Below, one piece after another: positions 27,401 to 27,842 of a DNA stretch of 27,842 nt. A model generated the notes under the pieces. That model was given only the letters and a program-made list of their open reading frames with translations, was not told where the DNA came from and made no database searches. Source of the DNA: Smittium culicis (taxonomy: Eukaryota; Kickxellomycota; Harpellomycetes; Harpellales; Legeriomycetaceae); contig LSSN01006037.1 in the NCBI GenBank assembly GCA_001970855.1, forward strand, positions 1-27,842, given 5' to 3'. The position numbers and the translations under genes are program-made. Each line of letters opens with the position of its first letter. Positions within the stretch are counted from its first letter, which is position 1.

Positions 27401-27842
27401 ATGGCTAACGAAAAGCCTACAAACGTGCTAGAAACACGTTTAGCGATGTCCTGAAGGGGGATCTCCCTCATGGAGCCCCCAAGCCCACCATTATTATAAA
27501 AAATGAACCAAAAAAAATCAAATCTATTTTCTGATACGATCAAAAAATTGATGTGAGCCAGTAAAGAGATGTTTCAGTCAAAAATCTACTATATGGCGGA
27601 AAGCAAATCAGCCTAAAACGACTGTGCCAAAATGGCTCAGATCGTAAAATTGGCATACCATGGGCGCAGTTTCAAGGTGACCACATGAACGCGCTCTATA
27701 AGCTCACCCACGATCTTGATGGCTACATCTACATTAGAAAAGATGGCCATCGAGCTAGATTAACATACTTTATATTTAGCAAAAATGAAGATGCACAAAA
27801 TGTCATGCAAAAAACTTTCTCCCACAATCTCAAGAAAATTGA
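27401..27842 (+). pseudogene. Decayed coding block running off the right edge
   Basis: Two overlapping readings. The ATG at 27401 gives a short ORF (MANEKPTNVLETRLAMS). The main frame, from about 27409, reads RKAYKRARNTFSDVLKGDL, then PKPTIIIKNEPKKIKSIF, a TGA, a short piece, a TAA (about 27560), and then stays open to base 27842 for about 92 codons (NLLYGGKQISLKRLCQNGS, IGIPWAQFQGDHMNALYKL, DLDGYIYIRKDGHRARLTYF). Composition and fluency are those of real protein. With two stops it is a broken gene, or the last open part is a 3' exon of something larger. It may belong with the fragment at 26777. Not recognised; retroelement gag is a possibility only. Confidence 0.45.

Noticed and set aside
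27256..27543. 95-codon minus-strand ORF with poly-Phe
   Set aside because: Product of the poly(A) tract read in antisense.
1..27842. Bacterial-style features (operons, ribosome binding sites, CRISPR)
   Set aside because: The genome is eukaryotic; no direct-repeat/spacer array or Shine-Dalgarno pattern was seen.

Overview
The window is nuclear DNA of a very AT-rich eukaryote, most likely a fungus. The main evidence is a clear Vac8 orthologue (the fungal vacuolar armadillo-repeat protein) carrying a short GTAAGC...TTAG intron, together with compact, mostly intron-less genes with AATAAA signals downstream. The extreme AT richness of the non-coding DNA and the pair of monocarboxylate-permease-type MFS transporters would suit an early-diverging lineage such as Zoopagomycota/Kickxellomycotina (for example Harpellales gut fungi). 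That placement is inference from general knowledge, not something the sequence proves.

Layout. (1) 1-1232, minus strand: the 5' end of a mitochondrial 2-Cys peroxiredoxin, cut by the window edge, preceded by a complete Cu/Zn superoxide dismutase. (2) 1233-3440: the SOD upstream region, then a cluster of about 190-bp TTAA-flanked inverted-repeat elements that look like piggyBac-type MITEs. A further copy lies at 14.0 kb. (3) 3.4-11.2 kb: a gene desert of about 8 kb. It is a graveyard of decayed DNA transposons. Two Tc1/mariner transposase fossils can be read through stops and frameshifts (6.89-7.61 kb and 7.88-8.21 kb), and a probable pogo/Tigger-type fossil lies near 4.5-4.9 kb. (4) 11250-12743 and 16241-17518, plus strand: two paralogous 12-TM MFS transporters. 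Between them lie a MITE and a less AT-rich block with an iterated GGACAT motif. (5) 17882-19762, minus strand: two-exon VAC8, convergent with the second transporter. (6) 19.8-21 kb: a purine-rich upstream region, a cluster of TGACACC/GTGTCA repeats and a decayed minus-strand reading frame. (7) 22276-22878 (minus) and 25878-26561 (plus): two different glutathione S-transferases, sigma-like (Tyr) and omega-like (Cys), head to head and 3 kb apart. (8) 26.7-27.84 kb: fragments of decayed coding sequence, probably mobile-element derived, running off the right edge.

Functionally, four of the seven intact or partial genes handle oxidants or electrophiles: mitochondrial peroxide (Prx), cytosolic superoxide (SOD1), and glutathione conjugation or thiol transfer (two GSTs). 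The two transporters probably move small organic acids or related solutes. Vac8 works at the vacuolar membrane in inheritance, nucleus-vacuole contacts and autophagy. No tRNA, rRNA or CRISPR was found.
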